From the NCBI GenBank assembly GCA_014695345.1, contig JACJOC010000115.1:186001-250000 (forward strand): a DNA stretch of 64,000 nucleotides. Reading direction: 5' to 3'. Source of the DNA: Cyanobacteria bacterium FACHB-471 (GTDB lineage Bacteria; Cyanobacteriota; Cyanobacteriia; Elainellales; Elainellaceae). Positions 1 through 9,111 of the stretch are shown one piece after another (within the stretch, counting starts at the first letter, position 1; every line of letters begins with the position of its first letter). The notes beneath the pieces were generated by a model. It was not told where the DNA came from. It made no database searches and saw only the letters and a list, made by a program, of their open reading frames with translations. The translations under genes were made by a program, and so were the position numbers.

Positions 1-158
1 CTCCTGCTGCTCCATAGAGAAAAGTTCGTCGTTTTGCCATATCACCCGTAGGCAGCTTCAGAGTTTCGTAGGATACGTTAGGCAACGCGATCCTCACCTG
101 TATGCTACGAAATTTTTGATGATGTGGTGAGTTGAAAGATAGGTGCGTAAATTTCGCG

Positions 159-929
159 TCACGATTCCACTGTTTGAATTTCAACTTTGGAGAGCACCGC
201 GTGTAAATTAACGACTGAGCCGATAACGGCGATCGCCGGAGCCTCAAAGCCCGTTTCCTCAATTTGCTGCACGATAGTTTCTAGTGTGCCAATTAATTCT
301 TCTTGCTCAGGACGGGTACCCCAGCGCACTAGAGCGATCGGCGTAGTGAGTGGTAAACCTGCTGTGTGAAGTTGCTCGACAATGTAGGAAAGGTTGTGAA
401 TACCCATGTAGATCACAATCGTTTCAGAGCCGTGGGCGATCGCCCCCCAATTGACTGCCGGACGATACTTCCCGGCGGACTCATGACCTGTCACAAACGT
501 TACTGAAGAACTGTGTAACCGATGCGTTAGGGGAATTCCAGCGTAAGCAGGAGCGGCAATTCCAGAAGTCACTCCCGGTACTACTTCGACAGACACACCT
601 GCCTTGATCAGATCTTCCATCTCTTCGCCACCCCGCCCAAACACAAACGGATCGCCACCTTTCAGCCGCACTACAATTGCGTGAGTTTGTGCCTTTTCGA
701 TTAAAAGCTGAGTAATTTCCTCTTGAATGAGCGAATGTCGCCCGCGCCTTTTGCCTGCGCTGATTTGCTCTGCTTGCGACCCGATCATCGCCAAAATTTG
801 CGGACTCACCAGCGCATCATAAACAACGACATCGGCACACTCCAGCAAGGTTTTTCCTTTCAAGGTAAATAGTCCGGGATCGCCTGGTCCGGCTCCAACT
901 AGGTAGACTTTGCCTGGAGTTTGATGCAT
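159..929 (-). CDS. cobA: Uroporphyrinogen-III C-methyltransferase
   Basis: Transfers two methyl groups from SAM to uroporphyrinogen III, giving precorrin-2, the branch-point precursor of siroheme and cobalamin; cytosolic. The N-terminal SAM-binding motif VGAGPGDPG lies at residues 11-19, the conserved [16 protein letters not shown] at 88-103 and VVPGVTSG at 116-123. At 256 residues this is the single-domain form without a CysG-type dehydrogenase/ferrochelatase part. The ATG at 929 is the natural start. The next gene upstream on the same strand is a CbiX-type chelatase that acts on the product, so the two may be co-transcribed across an 86-bp gap. Family assignment is secure; the siroheme versus B12 role cannot be separated. 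Confidence 0.95.
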   Translation of the reverse strand: MHQTPGKVYLVGAGPGDPGLFTLKGKTLLECADVVVYDALVSPQILAMIGSQAEQISAGKRRGRHSLIQEEITQLLIEKAQTHAIVVRLKGGDPFVFGRGGEEMEDLIKAGVSVEVVPGVTSGIAAPAYAGIPLTHRLHSSSVTFVTGHESAGKYRPAVNWGAIAHGSETIVIYMGIHNLSYIVEQLHTAGLPLTTPIALVRWGTRPEQEELIGTLETIVQQIEETGFEAPAIAVIGSVVNLHAVLSKVEIQTVES

Positions 930-1015
930 GGAAGTGGGAGGGTTGGGTAAGTGAAGGTTAGAGCGTGTACACAGTAAAAAAAGGGAAAGGAGCTATAACT
1001 TTTAGGCAAGCAGCT

Positions 1016-1837
1016 TTAGGCAAGCAGCAGTTCTATAGCGATGTCAGCTAATTCGGCGTTGGCTCCGATCGGGTCTTCTAAATACAGGTGAATGTGAGGA
1101 AACCGCTGGGCCAGGTGGGGCAAGTGTTGAGCGATCGCATCCGTGATGCCTCCGGCAAACAAAAAGTAGGGCAGGATGGCGATCGCCTGATTGCCAGTTT
1201 CTACGAGTGCTGCGACCTGAGAATCTAGGCTGGGAGAGACTGACCAGTAAGCGGGGGCTGCTCCCATGTGTTGAGCGATCGCCTCTACAGGCTGGTTTCC
1301 TCCAGGTCGGCGACTGCCATGAGAAATTATCACTTTGGCAACTTCTGGTGGCGTATCTGCGGAGAGGGTGAGCAAAGTTCTGAGGCGAGGATGGCTGCCC
1401 AGATGGGTACACAAGCTAAGGCGAATACTCTCCCCTAGAGCAGCCTGGGCGATCGCCAGTTCAGCCGGAACGTCTTCCATCACATGCACACCGGGCAGCA
1501 AAAACAGGGGCAGAATTTTTACCTGACCGTAACCTGCGGCCCGGGCGCGATCGCCAAACCGCTGGATTTGCTGGTGCAGCGGCAAAGGAGCTAGCTCTAG
1601 AACGGCAGTACCTACAAGCGGCGATGATTCCATGACCCGCTGCGCTGGGCGGCGGGGAGCCTGTAGTCTAGCTTTACCAAAGGGCAACCGGAGGGGAGTT
1701 GTTTGTAGCTCCTCTGGGACAGGAATTTCGGCAGCCAGACGATCGCGAATCAAGCGTGCCAATTCTTCTATAGCAACTTGAGGGCGAGGATCACGGCTTC
1801 CGTGAGAAACCAATAAGTAGGCAGTAGAGAAATTCAA
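1016..1837 (-). CDS. cbiX: Sirohydrochlorin chelatase, CbiX family (two-domain)
   Basis: Predicted to insert Co2+ or Fe2+ into sirohydrochlorin, the step after CobA and precorrin-2 oxidation. Two CbiX-like halves are visible, each with a SHGSR motif (residues 11-15 and near 170), the usual site of a metal-ligating histidine. Both halves sit in one 273-residue chain as in long CbiX proteins. Residues about 41-71 form an Arg/Pro-rich segment (around PFGKARLQAPRRPAQR) that looks inserted into an otherwise compact first domain, just before the conserved PLVGTAVLELAPLPLH. Transcribed toward cobA. Whether it makes cobalt- or iron-porphyrin cannot be read from sequence. Confidence 0.85.
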   Translation of the reverse strand: MNFSTAYLLVSHGSRDPRPQVAIEELARLIRDRLAAEIPVPEELQTTPLRLPFGKARLQAPRRPAQRVMESSPLVGTAVLELAPLPLHQQIQRFGDRARAAGYGQVKILPLFLLPGVHVMEDVPAELAIAQAALGESIRLSLCTHLGSHPRLRTLLTLSADTPPEVAKVIISHGSRRPGGNQPVEAIAQHMGAAPAYWSVSPSLDSQVAALVETGNQAIAILPYFLFAGGITDAIAQHLPHLAQRFPHIHLYLEDPIGANAELADIAIELLLA

Positions 1838-2148
1838 CCGTTTAACTGTTCCAAACTAACTGTTCAACTCGACATAGAACCGTAACAGGGCTTTGTTACG
1901 AAAAATGTCTGATTGATCATACTGTATCGCCAGCAACAGCAACTTCTGTATCAGCCGTTTCTAAACTTCTGCCAAACTGCCGCAATCCCAAAATAAACTT
2001 GAGCGCGAAGGCGACACCTTCACGCTCAAATTCTTACCAAAGATAGGGGTGTTATGACATTAACTCAACCCTAACTTCAACCCTATTTCTAGTACAGTCC
2101 GCAGTCACGTTTCTGCTTTCAGCTTCTATCACGACTCAATCGCTGCAT
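1838..2148. other. Intergenic region cbiX-dps
   Basis: About 310 bases between two minus-strand genes. The only structure seen is the hairpin at 2001-2027 downstream of dps. The rest presumably contains the cbiX-cobA promoter, but I could not fix -35/-10 boxes. Confidence 0.5.
2001..2027 (-). terminator. Hairpin downstream of dps
   Basis: An 11-bp inverted repeat (GAGCGCGAAGG / CCTTCACGCTC, one G-U-type mismatch) with a 5-base loop. On the minus strand it is followed by a T-rich stretch, as expected for a rho-independent terminator about 120 bases after the dps stop codon. Confidence 0.55.
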
Positions 2149-2706
2149 CTAGTTGCTACCGTTAGCTAGCGCAAACGCTGGAGTGAGGCTATCGTGAGCC
2201 AGGAAATGATCGAGATGGAAAGCTCGATCTTCTGTCTCCATCAAGATTTTTTCGTAGAGGTAGCGGGTAGCGCGATCGCCCAAGCTCTCAGCTTGCCCAG
2301 CCTGACGACGAATCACCTGAATAACGGACTGCTCAGCCGCTAAATCATGCTCAACCATTTGCCGGCAAGAAAATACCCCATCCGATTCGGGAGTAAAGCA
2401 GCATAGCTCCGCCAATTTGGTGAAGCTAGCAGCCGGAACGCCACCTAGCCCATTCAGCCGCTCGCCAATTTCGTGAACGTGACCTTCTACTTCACCATAG
2501 CTATCTTGAAAGAACTCATGGAGCGAATAGAACTCAGCCCCTTCAACGACAAAATGGTGCTTTTGATATTGCAAATATAGTGCCTGAAAACTTGCTAGAA
2601 CAATGTTGAGCCCTTCGCAAACAGCCGTCGTTACATGGAGCTCTAATGCGATGGGATTTCCACGCATTTGCTCAAAGGACTGTAAGACTCCTTCAACTGT
2701 AGACAT
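2149..2706 (-). CDS. Dps/ferritin-like DNA-protection protein
   Basis: Dps proteins form dodecamers that oxidise Fe2+ with H2O2, store the iron and often coat DNA. The 185-residue protein has the hallmark region [23 protein letters not shown] (about residues 44-66), which matches the Dps KHHWxVxGxxFxxLHExF ferroxidase signature. It is followed by [14 protein letters not shown] (near 77-90), matching the IAERxxxLGG segment. Length is typical of cyanobacterial DpsA-type proteins. It stands alone, divergent from the non-coding stretch at 2707-3268. The ATG at 2706 is preceded on the coding strand by a purine-rich GGGGGAAAGAGG stretch, a good ribosome site. Confidence 0.88.
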   Translation of the reverse strand: MSTVEGVLQSFEQMRGNPIALELHVTTAVCEGLNIVLASFQALYLQYQKHHFVVEGAEFYSLHEFFQDSYGEVEGHVHEIGERLNGLGGVPAASFTKLAELCCFTPESDGVFSCRQMVEHDLAAEQSVIQVIRRQAGQAESLGDRATRYLYEKILMETEDRAFHLDHFLAHDSLTPAFALANGSN

Positions 2707-2989
2707 ACCTCTTTCCCCCTATCAGCTAGTTGATGCTGTTTTATCTCTCTACCCCTCAATGTATCGAGGTTCATCTAGGGAGTCAACATTGCCTCTTTCT
2801 GCTGTTAGAAATCATTCTCAACACATTGGGTTATTTTCTACAAACAAATGTGGCTTTGAAGTTTGGAGCCCTTGGTTCAAAAGCATTTTAGCTATTCCAC
2901 AATGCAACAAATTCACAGAAAAAATTGTTTTCCCTGCACACATTTCGTAAGACTCTTAATTGATTGTTAAAGTTTGTTTTTGCAGCGGC

Positions 2990-3182
2990 TCCTCAGAGGA
3001 AATAGCAGAGTTTGAAAAGTAATAAACGTCCTTTGTAGGACGTAACACTCTTAAAAATACGCAATATGACGGAGATTCGCTCAGCAATTTGGAAATGCCG
3101 TGAGAAACATTTCGAGAGAAGATAGAAGTATGGAATTAGAAACTTCTTTTTAACCCCGGTCAGGCGATCGGGGTTATTTTTT
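2990..3182 (+). ncRNA. Candidate small RNA ending at an orphan terminator
   Basis: No convincing ORF lies here, yet three stems occur in a row on the plus strand: ACGTCCT/AGGACGT at 3026-3043, AGAAGT/ACTTCT at 3124-3147, and TAACCCCG/CGGGGTTA at 3151-3176 followed by six T. The last is a canonical intrinsic terminator with no coding gene upstream on that strand. This suggests a trans-acting sRNA of about 100-190 nt; the 5' end is a guess. The upstream neighbour dps is divergent, so read-through from it is excluded. I do not recognise a known family. Confidence 0.4.
3151..3182 (+). terminator. Strong intrinsic terminator, orphan
   Basis: An 8-bp GC-rich stem (TAACCCCG / CGGGGTTA) with a 10-base loop, then TTTTTT at 3177-3182. 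It lies about 90 bases upstream of the DMT permease start, so it also insulates that gene. Confidence 0.75.
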
Positions 3183-3268
3183 GGAGCACAAGGTTTTTCC
3201 CATCAAAAGGTTGAGCAATACCCAAGTCCGAAAATAGCCAGACTTTCTGCTGACAGGAGTTTTATGCT

Positions 3269-4207
3269 GTGGTCGTGCCGAAAGAGGCGATCGCCATGAA
3301 ACAACCTGCTAAGACCCCTACGATGACGACCACAGCGTGGCTTTTGCTGATTCTCTTATCTGTGCTGTGGGGAGGTTCTTTCTTTTTTATAGAACTCACG
3401 CTTCAGGATTTGCGACCTCTCACGGTGGTGTTGGGACGAGTGGTGTTAGCAGCGATCGCCCTCACCACGTTCGCCTATTTCCAGGGACATCAAATGCCTA
3501 CTTCAGCCAAACTTTGGCGTGAATTTTTAGTCATGGGCACTTTGAATAATCTGATTCCTTTTAGCTTGATTAGCTGGGGGCAACTGCATATTGATAGTAG
3601 TCTTGCCGCAATTCTCAATGCCACCACACCGGTATTTGGCGTAGTGTTAGCGCATTTTCTCACGGCTGACGAACGGCTGAGCGTCAATCGACTGTTGGGG
3701 GTCATTTGTGGTTTCTTCGGCGTAGCAGTTTTAGTGGGCACAGAAGTTCTTAGCGGATTGCAGCTCAGAGGGCTTGGGCAATTTGCCGTGTTGCTGGCTG
3801 CCTTTTCCTACGCTTGTGCAGGCATTTATGGACGACGGTTTCGGCAACTTCCGGCTACCGTCGCCGCTGCTGGAATGGTGAGTGGAACCGCAATCATGAT
3901 GGCTCCACTCACACTGGTGCTGGAGCGTCCCTGGACAGCAAACCCTGATTGGGTGAGCATGAGCGCACTGTTGGCATTAGGTCTGTTTAGTACCGCGATC
4001 GCCTATCTGCTTTACTTTCATATTCTGGCGATCGCAGGTGCAACAAACCTGTTGTTAGTGACTTTTTTGATTCCCCTGAGTGCGCTATTGCTGGGTGTAT
4101 TTGTGCTGGGTGAAAGTCTGGAGTGGAATGCTTTCGCAGGTATGGCGCTAATCTTTGTAGGGCTTGCAGCAATTGATGGACGCCTGTTTGCCAGGTTTAA
4201 GTTTTGA
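3269..4207 (+). CDS. EamA/DMT-superfamily permease
   Basis: A 312-residue inner-membrane protein with about ten hydrophobic segments in two EamA repeats. The first repeat carries LLSVLWGGSFFFIELTL near residue 32. The second starts near residue 168 and contains YLLYFHILAIAGATNLLLVTFLIPLSALLLG. Members export small metabolites or amino acids; the substrate is unknown. The GTG start at 3269 has AGGAG nine bases upstream; an ATG at 3296 is an alternative that would shorten it by nine residues. It converges on the kinase gene with a 7-bp gap. Confidence 0.88.
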   Translation: MVVPKEAIAMKQPAKTPTMTTTAWLLLILLSVLWGGSFFFIELTLQDLRPLTVVLGRVVLAAIALTTFAYFQGHQMPTSAKLWREFLVMGTLNNLIPFSLISWGQLHIDSSLAAILNATTPVFGVVLAHFLTADERLSVNRLLGVICGFFGVAVLVGTEVLSGLQLRGLGQFAVLLAAFSYACAGIYGRRFRQLPATVAAAGMVSGTAIMMAPLTLVLERPWTANPDWVSMSALLALGLFSTAIAYLLYFHILAIAGATNLLLVTFLIPLSALLLGVFVLGESLEWNAFAGMALIFVGLAAIDGRLFARFKF

Positions 4208-4214
4208 ATTACCC

Positions 4215-6335
4215 CTAGCGCCAGTCCCAGATTTTAATAGTTTTATCCTTACTGCCACTCACAAGAGTTCTTCCATCAGGGCTAAAAGTGAGTGCCAGCA
4301 CCCACTCTGTGTGTGCGTTTAGCGATCGCAACAGCCTTCCAGTTTTCAAATTCCAGGTTTTGAGAGTGTGGTCGGTGCTGCCTGTGGCGATCGTATTTCC
4401 ATCAGGGCTAATGGCGACTGCCAACACCCGGTCTTCGTGACCTTCCAGGACATGAAGCACCTGTCCAGTTTGCAGATCCCAAACTCTAGCGGTCTTGTCC
4501 CAACTGCCGCTCACCAGATATTTACCATCAGGGCTAATGGCGATCGCTCGGACTGCATCGCTGTGTCCAGAAAGGGTACGGAGCAACTTCCCATCCTGGA
4601 GGTTCCACAGCTTGATAGTGCCGTCATAGCTACAGCTCGCTAGAGTTTTGCCATCAGGGCTGATGGCGACCGACCAGATCGAGTCATAATGATCGGTCAG
4701 GGTTTGCCGCAGCTCTCCCGTTTGCGGATTCCACAGCTTGATGGTGCCGTCGTAGCTACCGCTGGCAAGGGTTTGTCCATCAGGGCTGATGGCGATCGAC
4801 CAGATTGGGCCAGAATGTCCAGAGAGGGTACGGATTAACTTTTGAGTTTGCAGATCCCAAATCCGAATGGTTTTGTCGCCGCTGCCACTGGCGAGGGTTT
4901 TGCCATCTGGGCTGTAGGCGATCGCCCGGACCGCATCCGAGTGAGCATTCACCGTTTGCAGCAATTCTCCAGTTAACGGATTCCAAAATTTAACGGTGCG
5001 GTCAAAGCTGGCACTGGCGAGAGTTTGCCCATTGGGGCTAATGGCAACTGCCCAAACGGTATCCATGTGTCCAGACAATGATTGTGCTGCCTCAGATTGA
5101 GGCTCCTGGACGACGACACTCGCCGGGGTTAGCGACGAGTTAGAAACTTCTTCAAGCGCATCGAATTTGCTGGTGCCCAGGAACGGCGACCACCCAGCAT
5201 AACTTCCTGCTGCAAGGAGCAGCACCGCTGTGATGCCCGATCCGGCTAGCAACAGGGCAAACCGAGTCATCAAACTAACTTTTGCAGCAGCATTAGGGAC
5301 GGGCGTAGGTAGAGGAGGGCTCACCGCCATCGTTGGCTCTGCCTCTGCTGGCTTGCGTGGTTTGATGGGTTTTCTAGCTGCCGTGGGAATGCGATCGCCA
5401 TTTTGGAAGGCCGCACGAAGCGCCTGGTTTAGCTCCATAACCGAGGCAAAGCGATCTGCCGGAGCTTTTTCTAAACATTTCATTACCACCGCTTCAACTG
5501 CGGGTGAAATGTCGTCGCAGCCAACCTGTTGTCGCAGCGGCAATGGCGATTTAGTCAAATGAGCCACTGCCCACTCTACCCCAGTTAACCGATGCTGCGT
5601 CTTACTTTCGGGGTCAAAGCTGTAGGGGTCAGAGCCAGAAAGCATTTCGTAGAGAATGATGCCCAGGCTATAAATATCTGCCCGCTCATCTAGATTTTCC
5701 TCCATGCCGTGCTGCTCTGGAGCCGCATAGCGAAACGTGCCCAAAAACATCTCTGTAACGTGAGTTTGCTCAGAGCGATCGCTGCGAATCTTGGCGATCC
5801 CAAAATCCAGGATTTTGACCCATTCTCCCAGTGTGGTAGTCACCAAAAAGATGTTGTCTGGTTTCAGGTCACGATGCACAACTTTGACCCGCTCAACCCC
5901 TACCTCCTGACGAAGCTGAACGCCTTGATGAGCCAGAAACAATCCAGAACAAACCTGATGAATGATGCTCACGGTTCTGGGAACGGACAGGCGCTTTTCT
6001 TGACGCAAAAGCTGCCCCAACGTCTGCCCGTGTAAATACTCCATCACATAAAACGGATTGCCTTCAGCCGTTACCCCATAATCCATCACCTGAACAATGT
6101 GATCGCTTTGCAACGCTGCAATCACTGCCACCTCTCGCTCAAACCGCTTTCTCAACTCTCCAACCACAAGCCGCTCATTTAAGACTTTCAGCGCAACGTG
6201 CTGACCCAACAGCGAATCGGTCGCCAAAAACACATCACCCATACCCCCATTGCTAATTAGGTCGGTAAGAAGATAACGCTGGCGATCGCCAACTAGGCGA
6301 CCGAGTCGAGTGTCAAGCGGTTGAGAAGGGGGCAT
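4215..6335 (-). CDS. Ser/Thr protein kinase with C-terminal seven-blade WD40 propeller
   Basis: A membrane-anchored eukaryotic-type (Hanks) kinase of 706 residues. The kinase domain spans about residues 20-310: glycine loop GGMG at 30-33, VALK lysine K50, catalytic HRDLKPDN at 154-161, DFG at 177-179 and APE at 205-207; it is an RD kinase with all core residues. A Pro-rich linker leads to one transmembrane helix (about 358-381). The extracytoplasmic-side half then has exactly seven WD40 repeats (about 420-706), each with a GH or HxD start and ISPDGxTLASGSxDxTIKxW core, enough for one closed propeller. This layout suggests a receptor kinase whose propeller binds a ligand or partner. The target is unknown. 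The promoter should lie in the long spacer 6336-7640. Confidence 0.93.
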   Translation of the reverse strand: MPPSQPLDTRLGRLVGDRQRYLLTDLISNGGMGDVFLATDSLLGQHVALKVLNERLVVGELRKRFEREVAVIAALQSDHIVQVMDYGVTAEGNPFYVMEYLHGQTLGQLLRQEKRLSVPRTVSIIHQVCSGLFLAHQGVQLRQEVGVERVKVVHRDLKPDNIFLVTTTLGEWVKILDFGIAKIRSDRSEQTHVTEMFLGTFRYAAPEQHGMEENLDERADIYSLGIILYEMLSGSDPYSFDPESKTQHRLTGVEWAVAHLTKSPLPLRQQVGCDDISPAVEAVVMKCLEKAPADRFASVMELNQALRAAFQNGDRIPTAARKPIKPRKPAEAEPTMAVSPPLPTPVPNAAAKVSLMTRFALLLAGSGITAVLLLAAGSYAGWSPFLGTSKFDALEEVSNSSLTPASVVVQEPQSEAAQSLSGHMDTVWAVAISPNGQTLASASFDRTVKFWNPLTGELLQTVNAHSDAVRAIAYSPDGKTLASGSGDKTIRIWDLQTQKLIRTLSGHSGPIWSIAISPDGQTLASGSYDGTIKLWNPQTGELRQTLTDHYDSIWSVAISPDGKTLASCSYDGTIKLWNLQDGKLLRTLSGHSDAVRAIAISPDGKYLVSGSWDKTARVWDLQTGQVLHVLEGHEDRVLAVAISPDGNTIATGSTDHTLKTWNLKTGRLLRSLNAHTEWVLALTFSPDGRTLVSGSKDKTIKIWDWR

Positions 6336-7640
6336 TCCGGGAACTCTATCTAAGCTTTAGGAATCTAAACTGTTAGAAATAAATAACGAAAGCAACAGCT
6401 CAATTAAGAGGAAATGTAGGTTGAAGAAGCTTAACAGTTCAACCCATTTTGGAGAGCCGGAGTGTAGATTTTCAGAGCCACATTCAAAACTTGAAGCTCA
6501 ACACGGCTTTTAGTCTAGACACAAAAAGTTAACTCCAAAACGAGCTAGATTGGCTTTCCATTTTGTTAGCTTATTCAGACAAAAAAAGCAGAATCCGTGT
6601 CTTTTAGAGACTGATTATGATCTTCTATGCACTTCAGAAAAATCTATCAGTCTGCCTGATTGTAGCAACCTAGCAGCTTCATGCTTTCTTTATGAGCGCA
6701 CCCTAATGTATCCGCAAATTTACTGAAGAACACTGAAATCCGCTGCTAGTCTGGCTCTTTTGATTCTTTCTCCAGGTAGAATAACCCAACAGTCAGTTCT
6801 ATCCTTAGCTCAGTGGGATAAAAGGTAGAAAACACAGGCTTTTCGCCGTTTTAACTGACTTTAATTCTTCAACTAATTATGGGTAAATTCTCAATCTTCT
6901 GGTTTAAAGCTTACGTAAAGTTACCGCAAAATTTGGGATGAACCCATTAGATTAGGATACACAGGGTATTAGAAATAACAGGGATCGAAAAGCTCTACCT
7001 TGCAAAACTCAATTTCTTTACAATCCCCTGCAAGATTGAATAAATCTGACTGAATACAGTTCGTTCTAAGGCTCCAACTGGAACGCAGAGTTGTTAGTGC
7101 CTTCTAAAACCCACTGGTTCTGAAGCTTCAGAGGCATCTCCAAGTGAAACCCCAAAATACTGACCCTAAGTCTGCTATGTTTCACAACCCTTGGCAAACA
7201 ATTGGTGCTGTCTCCTCTACTGAGTTTGATGCCTGGTTGACTGACAAAACTCCCAGAACTGTGGGTATCTCGTAGGTTGGGTGAAGCGAATGCGTAACCC
7301 ACCTGAATTCAGGTGGGTGTTGAGTTTCACGTTGTTTCACCCAACCTACATCAGAAAATTTGTCAGTCAATCAGGTTTGATGCAGAAACAAAGCCGTTAT
7401 TTCTGCTGTTAGGGACATTCATGAGTCTGTAGTAGTTATCACTTTGTGCCCGCTAGCAAGAGAACCTTTCTTCTAAAAATTCCTGCTGACATAACGCTTT
7501 AAAGCAGAACTTTAGGATAAAAACGTTTGCTTAAACTTATCCGTTTCTATCTCCAAGTCATCTTTTCGGTTCATTTATGGGGCTGAATTGAAAATTGTTT
7601 TTAGAAAAATTGACGCATTCACCTTTGGAAACAAAAGATT
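6336..7640. other. Long divergent intergenic region with a nested inverted repeat
   Basis: About 1.3 kb with no supportable gene; short ORFs here have no recognisable composition or motifs. It is AT-rich compared with the flanking genes. Notable structures are a 14-bp palindrome TCTGAAGCTTCAGA (7119-7132) and the nested inverted repeat at 7233-7374. It must contain the kinase promoter (minus) and the pentapeptide lipoprotein promoter (plus). The sequence before 7233 may be eroded coding DNA, but I cannot identify it. Confidence 0.5.
7233..7374. repeat. Nested inverted-repeat element (MITE/REP-like)
   Basis: Three symmetrical layers. Outer arms CTGGTTGACTGACAAA (7233-7248) and TTTGTCAGTCAATCAG (7359-7374) match at 15 of 16 positions. 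Middle arms GTAGGTTGGGTGAA (7272-7285) and TTCACCCAACCTAC (7336-7349) match perfectly. The core 7297-7318 is a 22-bp perfect palindrome centred on GAATTC. The word GTTTGATGC occurs in direct orientation on both sides (7225 and 7375). The GTAGGTTGGGTGAAGCGAA core is, from memory, a dispersed repeat in many cyanobacteria; no ORF is inside, so if mobile it is non-autonomous. Confidence 0.6.
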
Positions 7641-8885
7641 ATGCAATTAAGAGCGATCGCCACTGGAGCAATACTACTCACCTTTCTCTCCTCCTGCTCA
7701 TCTCAGGTAGCAGTACAAACCCCAAACCAAGCTTCAAATCAAAGCCCAGACAGTGTTCCAGCCGAATCGCAAGGAGTCTCCATTCCTGCACCAGATGAGG
7801 AAGATGTCCAACAACTGTTGAGCACTAAGGAATGTCAAGGTTGTAATTTGAGCAGCGCGGACTTGAGCAGCGCAGATTTACAGGGTGCAAATCTTCAAGG
7901 CGCAGATTTGCGAGGTGCCAACCTGAGCCAAGCTAATCTAAGTGGCGCAAACTTGGTTCAGGCAGATCTTAGGGCTGCAAACTTGGTTCAGGCAAATCTC
8001 ACCCAGGCGAGACTGACAGCCGCGCAAATGAGTTGGTCAGGCAACAGTGAAGGGGCTGAAGGCTACGGCAGAACCAATCTTAAGCAGGCTGACCTGAGCG
8101 GCGCTGATCTGATCACTTCTTACATTCGAGGCGCTGATCTGACTGAGGCAAACCTCACTGGTGCATTTCTCCATGCCGCAGATTTGAGTCAGGCAATTCT
8201 CACCCAAGCCAACTTTGATCGAGCCGATCTGTTTGGGGTGAAAATGCAAGAAGCCGACTTAACTGAAGCTAATCTCAGCGGGGTTGTGCTGCAAGGAGCA
8301 GATTTTAGTCGAGCTATCCTAACTGGGGCCGACTTAAGTAGCGCAAACTTATTTTGGGCAAAGCTTGGTGAAGCAAACTTGAGTAACGCCAATTTAGAGG
8401 GCACTAACTTTGCCGTAGCCATTCTAACTGGGGCTAACTTGAGTGGCGCAAATATGCAAAGCACCTATTTACACGCTGCAGAGTTAAGTGGCGCAGATTT
8501 AAGCAATGCCACTCTGACAAAGGCAGACTTGAGTGCTGCAATTCTGGTCGGGGCAAACTTGAACGGCGCTTTGCTTCAGGAAGCTAATGTAAAACGAGCC
8601 ACGCTGACCGGAGCCGACTTCACCAGCGCGAACCTACAAGGAGCAAACTTTCAGGGCGTTGATTTAGTTGGCGCAAACTTAAGTCAAGCGAATCTTGAAC
8701 AGACTGATCTGACAGAGGCATACATCACTGAGGCTAACCTCAGCCAAGCAAAATTGCGAGAAACCGTGCTGGTTGGAGCTAGATTGAGCAATACCAATCT
8801 GGAAGGAGCCAATATGGAAGAGGCGATCGCCGATGGACTTCCCGCTGTAGCCGAAGAGCAACCGCACCAACACTCTCAACAATAA
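7641..8885 (+). CDS. Pentapeptide-repeat lipoprotein
   Basis: A 414-residue protein with an N-terminal lipoprotein signal ending in the lipobox LSSC (Cys19), a low-complexity linker, then a KECQGCNLSSADL start motif near residues 63-75 that is common at the head of cyanobacterial pentapeptide arrays. From there to about residue 395 nearly every fifth residue is Leu (or Ile/Val/Phe) with A-D/N-L-x-x periodicity, forming a long right-handed quadrilateral beta-helix. The run is broken near residues 132-146 (WSGNSEGAEGYG) and again by less regular units. Expected to sit on the outer face of a membrane; molecular function unknown. At DNA level the gene is a dense tandem-like repeat of GGCGCAAAC/GATTTGAG words. 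A terminator follows at 8932-8969. Confidence 0.92.
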   Translation: MQLRAIATGAILLTFLSSCSSQVAVQTPNQASNQSPDSVPAESQGVSIPAPDEEDVQQLLSTKECQGCNLSSADLSSADLQGANLQGADLRGANLSQANLSGANLVQADLRAANLVQANLTQARLTAAQMSWSGNSEGAEGYGRTNLKQADLSGADLITSYIRGADLTEANLTGAFLHAADLSQAILTQANFDRADLFGVKMQEADLTEANLSGVVLQGADFSRAILTGADLSSANLFWAKLGEANLSNANLEGTNFAVAILTGANLSGANMQSTYLHAAELSGADLSNATLTKADLSAAILVGANLNGALLQEANVKRATLTGADFTSANLQGANFQGVDLVGANLSQANLEQTDLTEAYITEANLSQAKLRETVLVGARLSNTNLEGANMEEAIADGLPAVAEEQPHQHSQQ

Positions 8886-8931
8886 GAGACTCTGCCTCCA
8901 CTTTCTTAGCAGACTTTTTCTGACCTTTGAT

Positions 8932-8969
8932 CTCACTTTCTCTGACCGACAGAGGGAGTGAGTTTTTTT
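8932..8969 (+). terminator. Intrinsic terminator of the pentapeptide gene
   Basis: A 13-bp near-perfect stem (CTCACTTTCTCTG / CAGAGGGAGTGAG, two mismatches) with a 5-base loop, followed by seven T, 47 bases after the stop codon. Confidence 0.8.
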
Positions 8970-9111
8970 ATGCTAAGTGAATGTTGATCACGAGTTACTA
9001 GTTAATAACCATTAGTCATTAATCATTGATCAACTGGGAATTGCTGGGTTTACGAATAGCCCACCTTCAATCACTTTCGCTTGTGTAGAGCTACAGGAAA
9101 CAGGTTATATC

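Larger units (their letters stand above)
2707..3268. other. Divergent intergenic region with a hairpin-rich stretch
   Basis: About 560 bases between dps (minus) and the DMT permease (plus). The left part should hold the dps promoter. The right part (2990-3182) contains three hairpins ending in a strong plus-strand terminator that belongs to no visible gene; see the ncRNA entry. Confidence 0.6.

Noticed and set aside
64-117. Inverted repeat TTTCGTAG/CTACGAAA followed by TTTTT near the left edge
   Set aside because: The 33-base loop makes it a weak terminator and the gene it would serve lies outside the window.
7066-7370. Short minus-strand ORFs around the nested inverted repeat
   Set aside because: They are translations of repeat DNA and show no protein-like features.
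8037-8464. Minus-strand ORFs inside the pentapeptide gene
   Set aside because: Antisense frames of a repetitive gene stay open because of its periodic codons; they carry no independent signal.
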